Source: Molossus alvarezi
Taxonomy: Eukaryota; Chordata; Mammalia; Chiroptera; Molossidae
Direction: 5' to 3'
NCBI GenBank assembly: GCA_037176705.1
Contig: CM073887.1
Coordinates: forward strand, 43,090,001 to 43,154,000
DNA length: 64,000 nt
Shown here: positions 1-10,982 of the stretch, one piece after another
Numbering within the stretch: position 1 is the stretch's first letter
Layout of the letters: each line of letters starts with the position of its first letter
Program-made: the position numbers and the translations under genes
Notes under the pieces: model-generated
Databases searched by the model: none
What the model saw: only the letters and a program-made list of their open reading frames with translations
What the model was told of the DNA's origin: nothing

Positions 1-739
1 AGACTTAGAAAGGAGTACATCCAAGTTGTGCATGATTTTATGTATTTATTTTTTTGCTTGCTTTGAGCATTAAATTTTATAAGCATAGTGGGTATGTTTT
101 GTCTCACCTATCAACAGCTGTTAGCAATGAAGATCAGAGGGCTTTCCTGAAGGAGGGGGTTCAGAACAATGTGCTGGGGGAGCTCCCTATAGACTTACAG
201 TGATTCTCTGAAAGCACCAGTCTCACAAGTTGGCAGGTGTGTGCATGTGATTTTCTGAGTTCCATGGCTGATTTGCATGCTTGCCTTGAGACTTGAGATG
301 AACAGTGGATGAGAAGGCTGGGGTGGCAGCAGACTTGACCACTGTGGGCATTCCAGGCTACGGGGTGGGCATTCAAGCAGCCAAATCAGGTCTCCCTCTG
401 CTAAGAGCTCTGCACTGCCTTCTGTAGGATGACAGACTGACAGGCTGGACTGTGTGGTCTTCAGGCCTCTTTCAGCTCTGACATGCCATGATGAAAATGA
501 TTTATTGATTATTATGGGCCAGAAAAAATGGAAAGAGGTTGATAGGGATCCTGAGTTTTTTTCTGGCTGAGGTTCCCCCAGAGGCAGAGCAAAATGAGCT
601 TCTTGATCACCATTAGGAGGAAGAGTTTATCTTTGGACCTCTTTACAGGTCTACTTGCTATTCTTTGCAGGGTAGGACCATGGACAGCTCTCGGCGAATT
701 GAACTAAGCCATTTCTCCTCCTAATCTTCTATTACCCAT

Positions 740-741
<2 letters not shown>
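1..741. other. unique sequence, no gene seen
   Basis: I recognise no exon and no repeat with confidence. Short open frames here lack codon structure or any familiar protein. The stretch around 450-500 resembles the 3' part of a very old SINE but is too diverged to call. Confidence 0.4.

Positions 742-781
<40 letters not shown>
742..781. repeat. (AC)n microsatellite
   Basis: About 20 uninterrupted AC dinucleotides follow ATTACCCATTAT. The long pure run suggests it is length-polymorphic. The Cys-Val-rich minus-strand open frame crossing it is an artefact of the repeat. Confidence 0.95.
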
Positions 782-782
<1 letters not shown>

Positions 783-999
783 GCCCAGCACAGTGTTTCT
801 CCTATCACAGCTTGCAGAGGATACAGATCTTTCCAGCCAGGGTCCCCACTAACCACCTCACATTTAGAGTTGGTCCAAGGTCGAAGCATGTCATGTTCAA
901 AGTCTATAGTGGTGTTTGCATAAGTATTACTCTTCATTTTGCTGAACAGATACCTAGCCAATATCTCTTTGTTCAAAGCACTGTGCTCGGTTCATGGGC

Positions 1000-1130
1000 A
1001 GTATTTTTCAAACTTTAGGTCACCACTCAGTAGTGGCCCTTAATCTTAATCAGCCACAACCACAATTCTGAAAATAAAACAAATAGAATAAAATGAAAAG
1101 TGTCAGTGTGAGAAAAGTTTAAACCAATGC
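1000..1130. mobile_element. possible old DNA-transposon fragment
   Basis: The order is a 'TTTCAAACTTTAGGTCACCACTCAGTAGTGG' type start (given as a pattern with key words CACTCAGTAGTGG), then an A-rich stretch with repeated AATAGAATAAAATG. This matches the shape of an old non-autonomous mammalian DNA element. I cannot name the family and the match is by memory only. Confidence 0.3.
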
Positions 1131-1424
1131 CATGGGCTCACAGTTCCTTATCTGCAACTCCACATTTCAAGCATGAACATTTTTTTAAGTTGGCACAAAT
1201 TTATTTGGCAGCAAAACTTGACCTAAAGTGATGTAAGGGTATTTATAGCCTTTCTTGACCCCACTTACTGTGAATATTTGTACACTTAACTGCAGAATGG
1301 AGTCATACCTTTAACCCAAGTGGGCATGTTGTATTCAATTACTTTCTTAAGAGCCAAAAAATTTTGAACCATAGGGCTTTCCACCAGAGAATGTGAGCTC
1401 ATATAAGGAACATAACAGTTTTCT

Positions 1425-1520
1425 CATTCATTCAGCAAATATTTATTGAATGCATACTATGAGCTTGACATTTTTCTGGGTGTCAGATATGGAAGAAATA
1501 AAAGCTAGTGTGAATTTAAC
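1425..1520 (+). repeat. ancient interspersed repeat, ATTTATTGA type
   Basis: The sequence carries ATTCATTCAGCAAATATTTA followed by a 'TGCATACTATGAGCTTGACA' type segment. That is the hallmark of an old mammalian repeat seen again near 39.3, 39.85 and 51.87 kb. The class is not assigned. Confidence 0.45.
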
Positions 1521-1964
1521 AGTCCCATGGGTGGGATAGATTTGAGGCTACCAGAGCTAGACTTCAGCTCCTTCCTTTAATATTCTTTCTAAGTGTTAGT
1601 TTACCTAGACCCTCATCTACAGAGATTTCTCTGCTGATGGCTTCCACGTTTCCTATACTACATTTCCAACATGACTTCACAGAGCAGCCCACTTCAGTCC
1701 AGCCCATTTAAAAACAGATTGCAAATGTTTTCTTCCTGTATCCCTATACCCTTCATAGTACCACTCACCTGGGCACAACCTTACCCTTTCCCTTGATCCT
1801 GTCATTCAGTCATTTATTGGTCAATTCCTATTGATTTTTTTCCTGCCAATAAACCTTGCCTCCTGTCCCTTCTCTCTATTCCCAGCACCACCTGTTGGTA
1901 TAAACATGAATTTTAACTTCACTGGACAGATTAGTTGGTGTAGAAATATAGTTGGGGAAAGCAA

Positions 1965-2105
1965 AGAGTCTTAGGATCATAAAGGCCTGGGCTTAAGTTG
2001 TACCCTTCCCTATTCTGACTGAGAGACCTTAGACAAGTCACACAGGAGCAGGTTTTTCTTCTATAAAATAGAGTTGATACATATTTCATGAGTTATAGTT
2101 AGGAA
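1965..2105 (-). mobile_element. MIR SINE fragment
   Basis: Read on the plus strand it shows the antisense MIR order: GACCTTAGACAAGTCAC, a pyrimidine stretch, then TATAAAATAGAGTTGATA. It is diverged, with no TSD visible. Confidence 0.5.
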
Positions 2106-2189
2106 TCAAAATATACACACCAAAAACAATATTAAAATATAAGTTACAGACTAAGTGCAGGTATTTGTAGGGTATGTAACTAACAAGTG

Positions 2190-3087
2190 ATTAGTACTAA
2201 GAATTTATAGAGAACTTCCTTCAAACCAGTAAGAGGGAAAAGACCCAATTTTTTTAAATGGGCAAAAATATGAACAGGCAGTTTCTAAGGCGGAAGTCAA
2301 AAGACCAGTAAATATATAGAAAGAGTTTCAACCACATTAGAATGCAAATAATGCAAATTAAGACAAGGAAATACTGTTTACATCTATCATATGGCACAAA
2401 TGTGGGCAAGTATGCCAAGAGGTAATAACTCATATTGCTGGTCCATGTGTAAACTGGTCCACCCTCTTTAGAAAGCAGGTTATCAATATCAAATAAAGTT
2501 GAAGATGTGTATACTTACCACCCAGCAATTCCATGATGCCAGAAATGTCCTTTGCAGCATTGTTTTTAGTGACAAGAACAGTAGAAATAACAAAAACATC
2601 TATTAAAAGGAGACTAGATATTCAATGAAATACTATACAGCAATTAATGTGAATAAGAACTACAGTCGTAACATCATAGATAAAGTTAAACAATGTTGAG
2701 TGAAAAAAGCAAACCACAGAATACAAAATGAAACCATTTGTATAAAGTTTAAAAATATGCCTAACAATATTTACATGTTACATGTTTACATATATATGTA
2801 TGTATGTATGGGTAAATATCTGTAGTTTATGAATAAATGTGCATCTAGCAGAAATATTAAAATATGCATGGGAACGACTAACAACAAATTCAGCAGAGTG
2901 GTTGCCTGAGGGAGGGGAATGGAAGGAGACCAATACAGGGAGGATTTCAACTGTGAGCAATTTATTTATCAGAAAATGAAGTTATTAATGCCAACTGTAA
3001 ATTTTGACAAAGCTGGGTAGGTATATAAGTAGTTCTTATATTCTCTTTATTTATGTGCTTGAAATATTTTATTTAAAAAAAAAAAAC
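2190..3087 (+). mobile_element. LINE-1 (old L1M type), 3' end with A-tail
   Basis: This is an old L1 in sense orientation. It keeps diverged ORF2 C-terminal coding sequence (the segment encoding the 'lagging-primer' region near ATATGGCACAAATGTGGGC and the CCCAGCAATTCC motif), then a 3' UTR ending in a run of A at 3075-3086. It is riddled with stops and frameshifts and cannot encode protein. The 5' part is missing, as is usual for L1 copies. Confidence 0.85.
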
Positions 3088-3460
3088 TCAACCCCAGGCT
3101 GGTACTTAGTGAGTGTATAATAAATATTCCTCTGTTCCATTCAGAACGCTTCTAAGATTTTCTTTTTTACCTGGCTAGTTGAATTCTGTTTCCTCCATCT
3201 GGCATGTCAGCTCAAAAGAGGTCTAAACTCCCTGGAAAGGAGTTAAACTCCCTAAACTCCCTCATGGTCCTCCACTTCCTGGCTCCCCCTCTGTTTTCTA
3301 GCCTGGTGCTGTAGTGCTTCCCTTCAATGGACCTGATGTTCCAGCCCTGGGGTCCCAGGTCATGCTTGCTGATTTCCTCCTCCTTTGTCTTGGCTTGTCT
3401 CATTTTCTTGGTTGGAATTTCCTAACCCCTTTCTCTGGTTATACAAACCCAGTCCCTCTT
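3088..3460. other. unique sequence
   Basis: No gene is seen. A short local duplication of TAAACTCCCT occurs three times around 3224-3262, probably replication slippage. Confidence 0.4.
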
Positions 3461-3462
3461 CT

Positions 3463-3590
3463 ACCCATCTTCCCATCCACCCATCCACACATTTCTCTAT
3501 CCACCTATCCATTTGTCTATCTACCCATCCATCCACCAAACCCCTCACTTCCATCCATCTGTCTACCCATCCATCTGTCCATTCACTGAT
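3463..3590. repeat. degenerate (CCAT)n / (ATCC)n repeat
   Basis: CCATCCA, CTATCCAC and CCATCTGT words recur for about 125 bp with many substitutions. It is an aged tetranucleotide array. Overlapping open frames in several phases (Ser/Pro/Ile/His-rich on plus, Trp/Met/Asp-rich on minus) are caused by the repeat. Confidence 0.85.
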
Positions 3591-3599
3591 CATCTTCTA

Positions 3600-4627
3600 T
3601 GTGCAGGGCATATACAGCCTACCCTGATTTGCTCTGCTACAATAATCACAACTTCCAAAAAAAAAAAAAATCCCCCAAATGACCTAATCCCTTTAATATT
3701 AAAATTAATTTTATCTTCCTGAACTATGCACTGAAGGGCAGGTGATATCTTATTCATTTTTAATTACATTTATAAGAGCTCATTAAATATTGGTTGAAGA
3801 AATGAGTTTCAGATTGTATGTGCAAATATTGAAATCAATGTTAAGATTATGGTTTAATCCTTATCACTTGAATCTAAATATTTAGTGACTTGAGCTCATT
3901 GATTTTAATAAGAGTATCATGCACTCCTTTCCATCTTCGTCACCTGAGGGGAGGAAGAAGGTTCTACCCCAGTCATCCTGCCTTCACATTTCCTGAGATT
4001 CCAGATTCTAGTGCACGAGGCATGATTTCACTTCTCTAGGGACGTCACATTTATTTAGAGACGGAAGACAGTGCTGAAAAATATTAGTAGCATGACATGG
4101 CAGTGTGAGGTGTGGGTCAAGTAAATGATGCTGGCATCTGATCTGAAATCACCCTTAATGAAACAGCTTGTTTTGGGCTTGGCTGTGTAAGACTGGTATT
4201 GAGCCATTCATTCTTCTGCACAGGGATCTGGGTCAGAATTATCATTTTATGTCAGACTGGATTTCTGTAAAATCCACCCCTTCATTTTTGGCTCAAGTAG
4301 ATATTTAACGTCTCTATTACATGTAAGCTGATACTCAGGTGTGGATTTGGAGATGTCTTCTGATATCACAATTTATGAAGACTGAGCCTGAAATCTTTCT
4401 GACCTGACACGGAATGGAATTTTCTTTGCATTTTGTGAAAACAGGTGTCTGTGAATTCTTAAAGTTATTTACCTTCCTCACACCTTTTCCTTTCCAGTGT
4501 ACTGCTAGAAAACAGTTTTCAATCTGACTGGCTATTTTTATATTTCTAACAACCGGTCACACGCAGGCTGTTTGTTTGTTGCCATGGTTACTCCTTATCC
4601 AGGTAGGCTATTTGAAAACTTTGGGTT
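3600..4627. other. unique sequence, AT-rich, possible conserved non-coding block at 4130-4570
   Basis: No exon is recognised. An A-run of 13 lies at about 3657-3670. From about 4130 to 4570 the sequence is repeat-free and rich in TAAT, TGACCTGACA and TGTGAAAACAGG words, the texture of many distal enhancers. Conservation cannot be judged from one genome. Confidence 0.25.
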
Positions 4628-4857
4628 GGAAGATGTCTTTTTCTTTTCTTTTTTAAAGATTGTTTTATTGATTTTTCAGAGAGAGAGGAAAGGAGAGGGA
4701 GAGAGAAACATTGAGGGCTGCCTCCTGCATGCCTCCCACCAGAAATTGAGCCTGCAACCCCACATGTGCCCCCCACCAGGAATCAAACTGGAACCTTTTG
4801 GTGCATGGGACAGCCCAACCAACTGGGCCACACCGGCCAGGGCGGGAAGACATCTTT
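4628..4857 (-). mobile_element. Ves-type tRNA-derived SINE with TSD
   Basis: A bat Ves SINE lies in reverse orientation. On the plus strand the A-rich tail comes first (TTTTATTGATTTTTCAGAGA), then the GAGA body, then the B box complement (GGAATCAAACTGGAACC) and the A-box end (GGGCCACACCGGCCAGGGC). The TSDs are GGAAGATGTCTTT (4628-4640) and GGAAGACATCTTT (4845-4857), differing at two bases. The SINE proper is about 4641-4844. No coding capacity. Confidence 0.9.
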
Positions 4858-5021
4858 ATGTTAACTTCACTCTTTCCAGGACAAGCTTCCTGTCTCTGCT
4901 CACACTTCTGCTGGGATATTCCTAGCAATGGGGAAGTTGCCATTTCTCAATGCTGATGATCTTTACATGTGGGACTAGCGCTCGTAGGTTGTCTGAACAC
5001 AATGGGAGCATTGGGCTCTCC

Positions 5022-5034
5022 CCAGCAGGGGGCT
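5022..5034 (+). promoter_or_regulatory. candidate CTCF-binding motif
   Basis: CCAGCAGGGGGCT fits the core CTCF pattern CCASYAGRKGGCR at 12 of 13 positions; only the last base departs. A weaker relative, CCAGAAGGGGGG, starts 18 bp downstream at 5040 in the same orientation, so the pair may be a small duplication. Binding is inferred from the motif only. Confidence 0.4.
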
Positions 5035-5409
5035 CTCTCCAGAAGGGGGGCTCTCATAGCATTCTCAGGAAGATCCTCCTCCTGAGAAGGTTCAGGATCC
5101 CCTGGCAGATCCCAATCTTTGGGATAGTGGGTCTGTGGCAGCTTCTTCTGACTTGTGGCATTATTGGAGTCCTGGTGTCAAGAATGCTGGTCGCAGGCCT
5201 TTAAGATGATTGCGAATCGTGTTTGGCCTCTGGAGCGGCAAAGGACAAAAATGCAAGGCTGGCTGGCTGAGCTGGGAAAGGGGCTGGAAAAATGAGCATG
5301 AAGGAATAGGGAGAATCTGGGCCCTTACATACAGATTGGACAGGAGACCAGATGACTAGGGGGAAGCACAGAGGTCCTGACAATGTCCCTCCAACAGGGA
5401 CAAGCTGTC

Positions 5410-5445
5410 AATGTTGTAGGTGTGACCAATGTTGTAGGTGTGACC
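5410..5445. repeat. 18-bp tandem duplication, two copies
   Basis: AATGTTGTAGGTGTGACC occurs twice back to back, at 5410-5427 and 5428-5445, with no mismatch. This is a recent slippage event. It keeps any frame open across it, without indicating coding. Confidence 0.9.
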
Positions 5446-6934
5446 CGGTCAGCGCATCTGATTGGCTATGACAGAGTCATGTGCTCCCCCCCACTTCTGT
5501 TCCCAGCAGGGGAGGGTCCGGTGGAGCCTTCATTTCCAGGTGGGCAGCCACCGTGTGCAACCAGGACTGCTCACGCTGGGGGCTGGAGGCCCAGAGAACG
5601 GGGCCATGGCTGCTGCTCTGCCAGAAAACACAACAGGATTCCTTTGAGTAACAAACTTTGAGGAAGTCCTGAAACCATCATATTGACCATGACTATCTGA
5701 AAGCAAAGAAAAAATATCGCTTTATTATTCCCCATTCTTTACTTTAAGCTCTGGCATGTCCACTTTTGGCTGAGAAGGTACATGCGAGTTAGTAACAGAA
5801 CCCGGGCCAGCCTGGCCCTGCCTAATAGGGCCCAGCGCCCGTCTGCCAAGATGAGGCTGCAGCTGGCATTCGAGGTATTGCAGAGGGTGGTCTCACCTGT
5901 GCAGCATGTCCCTCTCTTCTTGAGTAGTGTCAAAGCGTGGTCAACATTGTTGAAATTTCGGTGTTGATGGGAACTTCATAACACCCAGAAGCATGTGTGT
6001 GTGTGTGTTTGTTTATTTTCTACCTTTGGGTTATTTGTGACAGAACCCTGGGGACCCAGAATACCCACACCTTGCTGTGGACACCTTTCCACTTGGCTGG
6101 GCCCTTTCCTGTTCCCGGCTCCCTGCCCAAGCACCTGGCACACTTTTTACTTTGGTTTCCCCTCCCTGCCCACCTTGCGCCTGTGCCCTCTGACCACACA
6201 TCCCTTTCTGCTCGGGTCTCCCAGGTATTTGATTCACCAGTTTGACCCAACAGACAGGTCTTCAGGTGTGGCAGGGGTGGTGACTGGGAGTCTAGAAAGA
6301 GTCCAGTTCCCCAGTCTCGCCCCTAAGGAATGTGCACATAAATAGTAGGTGCAGTATTTTGGTGATGTTTCGTAGAGACCACCATTGTAAACGCAGCTGG
6401 GGCTTAAAAGCTGAAAGGCAGAAGTGGTTTCACAGCCAGCGTAAGTGGAAGAGTAGGAGCTGGTTTCCAGACAATTAATAGCTGCAGGTGACTGGATGGG
6501 AGGATCTTATAGGCAGGAGTCCTGTAAGAGGCACAACCCCCTGAATCTAATGGATGCTCTCTGGGCTGGGGCCTCCCTGCTGGGCCACGAGAACCCACCC
6601 TTTAGTTGCTGGACTGTGATTAGTCCTGGGAGGTGGGGTGAGGGGTGGGAAGAGGCTGGCAGGAGGAGCCCTGGGGCAATAGTTCTCCAACTAGAAGAAA
6701 GTTGGTTCATACTTAATGTCAGTCCCGCGTGTCGTACAAAATGGACAGAGATGCTGTCTGTTTCCAGTTATTTTTTCTCACTGGGAGCTGGGAGCTGGGA
6801 TCTGAAAATAAATTTGGTTTCCTTGTTCTGTTCAGGTCGATGATAGTTGGATTGTTTCCTCTCTCTCTTGTGTCAGAATCAGTCTTCTTGCTTCAGGTGA
6901 GAGCAACAAGGGCCAGAGTAGGATAGATGGGACC

Positions 6935-7080
6935 CACTCTGTCTCCTCCACACGGCTAGGTGACCGTGTTAGCCGCTAACCTTTTCTGTAAAGTGGGCCT
7001 GATGGTACTTCCCTTTTAGGGACATTGTGAGGACTCACAAGGGTGACACAGGTAAAGCATCTAGCCCTGGCCCGTGCCAA
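6935..7080 (-). mobile_element. MIR SINE fragment
   Basis: The antisense MIR order is visible: AGGTGACCGTGTTAGCC, TTTTCTGTAAAGTGGGCCTG, then GACATTGTGAGGACTCA. It lies directly beside a second MIR in the same orientation at 7100-7325. Confidence 0.55.
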
Positions 7081-7099
7081 CCACTTTAGTTGCATCTTC

Positions 7100-7325
7100 G
7101 AAAAAGCATGGCCTTTCCAGGAAGACAAGATTGCCTTTGAATCCCAGTTCTGCATTGACTGTAATGTCAGGCAAGTTAACGTCTCTGAGTCTCAGTTTCC
7201 TCTTCATAAAAGTGGGTGGAATTCATACCTGTCTCACAGAGTCAGGACAGTTCATGGAAATGATATGTGAAATTGTCCAGCACAAAGCTGAGACCATAGA
7301 AGAGAGCAATAAATGGTAGCAATTG
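7100..7325 (-). mobile_element. MIR SINE, fairly complete
   Basis: Plus strand shows TTTGAATCCCAGTTCTGC, then GGCAAGTTAACGTCTCTGAG, CTCAGTTTCCTCTTCATAAA, and finally AGAGAGCAATAAATGGTAGC. That is the antisense MIR from its tRNA-derived part to its LINE-like 3' end, so most of the element is kept. Confidence 0.75.
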
Positions 7326-7329
7326 TTAC

Positions 7330-8260
7330 TACGTCTGTCCTTCCCTTGTCTATTAGATGTGCTGTCCTGGTGATGGTGGGTGTTGCAGTGACAGTATTTT
7401 TGAGGAGGCACTTGATATCACTGGGGCTGGAGACTGGGAGATGGCTGATCATACTGTTTTAGCTCCAAGCTGTATCTCCGATCCTTCTCACCAACCCCCC
7501 CCCAATGCTCCATCCCCCAAATTCCATCTAAACTTGGAAAGTGTGGTGGCAGGCTTTGGAGAGATACCAGACAAGGCTTTCAGATTTATGGATGGATCCT
7601 TTTTTCCTGATTAGATCTTGCCTTGCAACACCTCATTTTATTAAGGGACCACTCTACTTTCAAAGCAAAAGAAAAATATATATGAATCTGATATTAAAAA
7701 CAAAAAACAAAAAAAAAACAATTACCTCATGTAAAATGTATACTCAAGTGTTGAAGATGAAAAGTATGCAGATATAAAGATTACAGCCAATATCTGCATC
7801 TGGGAATATTTAATGATAACATAATGAAGTGGCTTTTGTACTACTCTAGTGCAAGGGAACTAACATCTTTGTGCTGGTATCTTTGTGTCTTCTGTTCCAT
7901 CTAAGAATGATGCTTCTTGTGAAGGGACCCTGTGTGCCACTGCAGAGGGGAAAGACTGTGGGACCTCAGCCTCCTCGTCAGGGGGCGCAATATAGGAACT
8001 TAGTGGCTGACTGAGAGAATTTGTCTCCCCATACACCATGGGGCCATTTATTCTGGTCTAACACCACGGGTTTATGTTTTAGAAACCGAGAGTGTTCAAT
8101 GTACATTCTGGTCACGCAAGAAGAACTTCTAAAATGCTATACATTTACACTAATGTGTAATATGTTGGTCCTAGTGTAGTTTGGAAATTGGTGTTGGTTG
8201 TATTCTGTCTCATCAATTAAATGCTAAGATTGTATTGAAAAGATAAATTGCTAATTAGGG
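7330..8260. other. unique sequence
   Basis: No exon or clear repeat is seen. There is a C-run at about 7495-7503 and an A-rich segment at 7690-7720. A CTCF-like half motif at 7979-7988 is listed separately. Confidence 0.4.
7971..7989 (+). promoter_or_regulatory. weak candidate CTCF motif
   Basis: CAGGGGGCGC matches the 3' half of the CTCF consensus exactly. The 5' half (TCCTCGT) fits poorly. Listed as a weak candidate only. Confidence 0.25.
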
Positions 8261-8690
8261 TGCTTTTGGCTACAGGAATGGAAAATGCGCTTTTTAAAAG
8301 TAGCCTGTATAATAAGAAAAATGTATCATGTCATTTAACAAGAAGCCGCCAGGCAAGGTGACTCTAAGGTTGGTTAATTCAGTAGTTGAAAGATGACATC
8401 TTAGACCCAAGTTCCTTCCACCTTTTTGCTCTGCCCTCCTTAGAACAGCAGGCTGGCTCCCTCTGTGATGGCAAAATGACCTTCACCTTTCCCAGTATAA
8501 TTTTGAGATATGACAATGTCCAGAGGAAGTAGAGAAGGTCTCTTTTCACGTATCTCTCATTAAGAAGGAAGAAGCTTTTCTATAAGACATGGGCTTTCAC
8601 CGTGTCTCTCTGGCCAGAATCCAGCACATTGTTGTCTAAAGTTAATCCCTGGCAGGAGGAATGGGTTTGCTGAGATGGACGTAGGCACGT
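8260..8690. repeat. possible old interspersed repeat, class unknown
   Basis: A 'GGCTACAGGAATGGAAAA' start, a CTTCCACC...CTCTGCCCTCC middle and a GGCAAAATGACC...CAG segment follow the order of an old mammalian repeat I remember without its name. A fragment with AACCAATCACTGTGCCAGGG at about 52.6 kb would belong to the same family. Confidence 0.3.
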
Positions 8691-9654
8691 TAGAATTTAC
8701 CCTGCACTTGAGATCAGTCATTTTCCCTGAGAGGAGGAAAATCATCAAGATCAGAGTTTCTGTTAGCACAGAAGGAGGGCGGGAATGGATGTGGGTGGTG
8801 AGCTAATGGCAGCCAAAATGTTCTTCACTGAAATAATTGGCGAATGCTTCCTCAAAGGGTAGACTTAGCACCATTTAAACACTGAAACCCCTCACTGGGG
8901 TGTTCCAGGATTTGGTAGGAGAAAAAGAGGCATGCTATAGAGAAAGGCTTCTTGAATCTATAGGATTTTAGACTCTGAAGCAGAGTGTGGTGAAGGAAAG
9001 ACAGAGTGAGTATGTTTGGGAGACGGGTTGAGGTTAATGGGTTTCCGTGGTTCACACTTCCAGCCCTAGCCTGCATCTGTGGGAGGCAGTCTCTGCCTCT
9101 GAGCCATTCTCTGGAGATGTCTAAGGGCAGGACTGATCCCCGCGGGACGGGACCGGCCAAGTGACCTCCGAGGCCTCTGTTCTGTTTCAGATATTTCTGG
9201 CGTTAAATCTTTACAGAGGATGCGGGCAGCAGCCGCACCACTGCCTCTGTGAGCAGCCGACCAAACTACTGCACGGACTTTTTTTTTTTTATTTGAAGTC
9301 TCCCCTTTCACTGAGGAGGCAGCAGGATCTAGAACAGAGATAGTGTCAGAGTGAGACACTGGAGACCTGGATGCTATTTCTGCCCCGCTGGGGATTCACT
9401 TTGTAGCTGAGCTAAGTCCCTTCACCTTGCCGAGCTGCTTTCTAGTGTCTGCAGCTCGACTTCATGCCGTTGAGAGCTTTCTACTCTTTCTTACAATTTA
9501 TTTCAGAGGTCAGGCTAGGGTTGCCCTGATGTGGGCCAGGCAGGATACCGTGTCTTTGTCCCACTGGGATCCTTTTCAGTGAAATGACTCGCTTGCGGAT
9601 GAGCTCCTCCACGGTCCCGCCCGCCTCTGCCGAAGGCTGTCATTCGTGGATGAC
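8691..9654. other. mostly unique sequence
   Basis: No gene is seen. A T-run of 11 lies at about 9280-9291. Between about 9345 and 9480 faint antisense MIR words are visible (GAGACCTGGATGCTATTTC, AGTCCCTTCACC), too diverged to bound well. Confidence 0.35.
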
Positions 9655-9735
9655 AACGGTAACAGCTAGCACTGCTTGAGCACCTACTGTGTGCCAGGGG
9701 TGTCTGCAGCCTGGGATTTGGGCCCTGGCTGATTA
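9655..9735 (+). mobile_element. MIR fragment
   Basis: AACAGCTAGCACTGCTTGAG followed by ACCTACTGTGTGCCAGGGG is the start of the sense MIR core. Only about 80 bp is recognisable. Confidence 0.55.
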
Positions 9736-10034
9736 GTACTTAGATTTCCAGAAGTGTCTGGGGTCAGCCAAGTTCAACCTCTGTGTTTGCCTGCAGTGTG
9801 ATTTTCTTTCTTAAATAACGTATTTATATTGAAGCAACCATTCATAAGCCACTGAGTCAGCGCATTAGCAAGAATCTGGGTCAGGGACATACTTGTTTTG
9901 TTAAAACACATTTGGCTTCCGCTCCTAATTCTTCAACTGAGGGATGTGAACAGCTGGCAGTGTGGTGAACATGCACACACAGTGTCCTCCAGGGGACACA
10001 GACTCACCCACCAAAAAGGAGACTTGGTTCCTTC

Positions 10035-10982
10035 CACTGGTGCTGCTCAGATTTTAATGAGCATAAGAACCCCCTGGGGAGTTTGTGAAACCCTGGGTAC
10101 CACCTCTAGAAATTCCTGGGTCCCCACCTGCATGCACTTCTGGGTCCCCACCTGCACACACTCCTGGGTCCCCACCTGCACACACTCCCGGGTCCCCACC
10201 TGCACACACTCCCGGGTTCCCACCTGCACACACTCCCAGATCCCCACCTGCACACATTCCTGGGACCCCACCTGCACACATTCCTGGGACCCCACCTGCA
10301 CACACTCCCGGGTCCCCACCTGCACACACTCCCGGGTCCCCACCTGCACACACTCCCGGGTTCCCACCTGCACACACTCCCAGATCCCCACCTGCACACA
10401 TTCCTGGGACCCCACCTGCACACACTCCTGGGTCCCCACCTGCACACACTCCCGGGTCCCCACCTGCACACATTCCTGGGACCCCACCTGCACACACTCC
10501 CAGATCCCCACCTGCACACACTCCTGGGTCCCCACCTGCACACACTCCCGGGTCCCCACCTGCACACATTCCTGGGACCCCACCTGCACACACTCCCAGA
10601 TCCCCACCTGCACACATTCCTGGGACCCCACCTGCACACACTCCTGGGTCCCCACCTGCACACACTCCCGGGTCCCCACCTGCACACATTCCTGGGACCC
10701 CACCTGCACACACTCCCAGATCCCCACCTGCACACACTCCTGGGTCCCCACCTGCACACACTCCCGGGTCCCCACCTGCACACACTCCCGGGTCCCCACC
10801 TGCACACACTCCCGGGTCCCCACCTGCACACACTCCCAGATTCCCACCTGCATACACTCCCGGGTCCTCACCTGCACACATTCTGACCCAGAAGATTTGG
10901 GGTGAGGCTCATGCACATTCTCTCAGCTCCATAAGTGATGCTGAGGCAGAACATCTGTGGACCCCAGTGTGGGAAACACTGG
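10035..10982 (-). mobile_element. MER5A-like hAT element split by an internal minisatellite
   Basis: The two flanks of the minisatellite are halves of one small non-autonomous hAT (MER5A type). The left flank at 10035-10116 has the terminal repeat region and GAACCCCCTGGGGAGTTTGT. The right flank at 10885-10982 has TCTGACCCAGAAGATTTGGG, GTGATGCTGAGGCAGAACA and the terminal GGGAAACACTGG. Together they total about 180 bp, close to the roughly 189 bp I recall for a full MER5A. The junction falls where MER5A has its CTGGGCCCCACC segment, which matches the repeat unit. The element therefore seems to be the source of the array. Confidence 0.75.
10117..10884. repeat. 24-bp minisatellite, 32 units, with 216-bp higher-order repeat
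   Basis: The array holds 32 units of exactly 24 bp, each with the core CCCCACCTGCACACA. Units differ mainly in the first bases (TGGGT, CGGGT, CAGAT, TGGGA) and in ACACTCC versus ACATTCC. From 10381 the variant order repeats after nine units: CAGATCC units with the same neighbours start at 10381 and 10597, exactly 216 bp apart. Since 24 is divisible by 3 and the unit has no stop in most phases, long open frames with 8-residue periods appear on both strands (9898-11047). These are by-products and I do not call them genes. Confidence 0.95.

Larger units (their letters stand above)
4858..6930. other. unique sequence
   Basis: No supported exon is present. The interval has a CTCF-like motif at 5022 and an 18-bp tandem duplication at 5410, both listed separately. 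A short TG run sits at about 5995-6010. Several open frames of 60-115 codons look random in composition. Confidence 0.4.

Noticed and set aside
10117..10884. A CRISPR-like array
   Set aside because: The repeats are directly adjacent without unique spacers and the DNA is mammalian.
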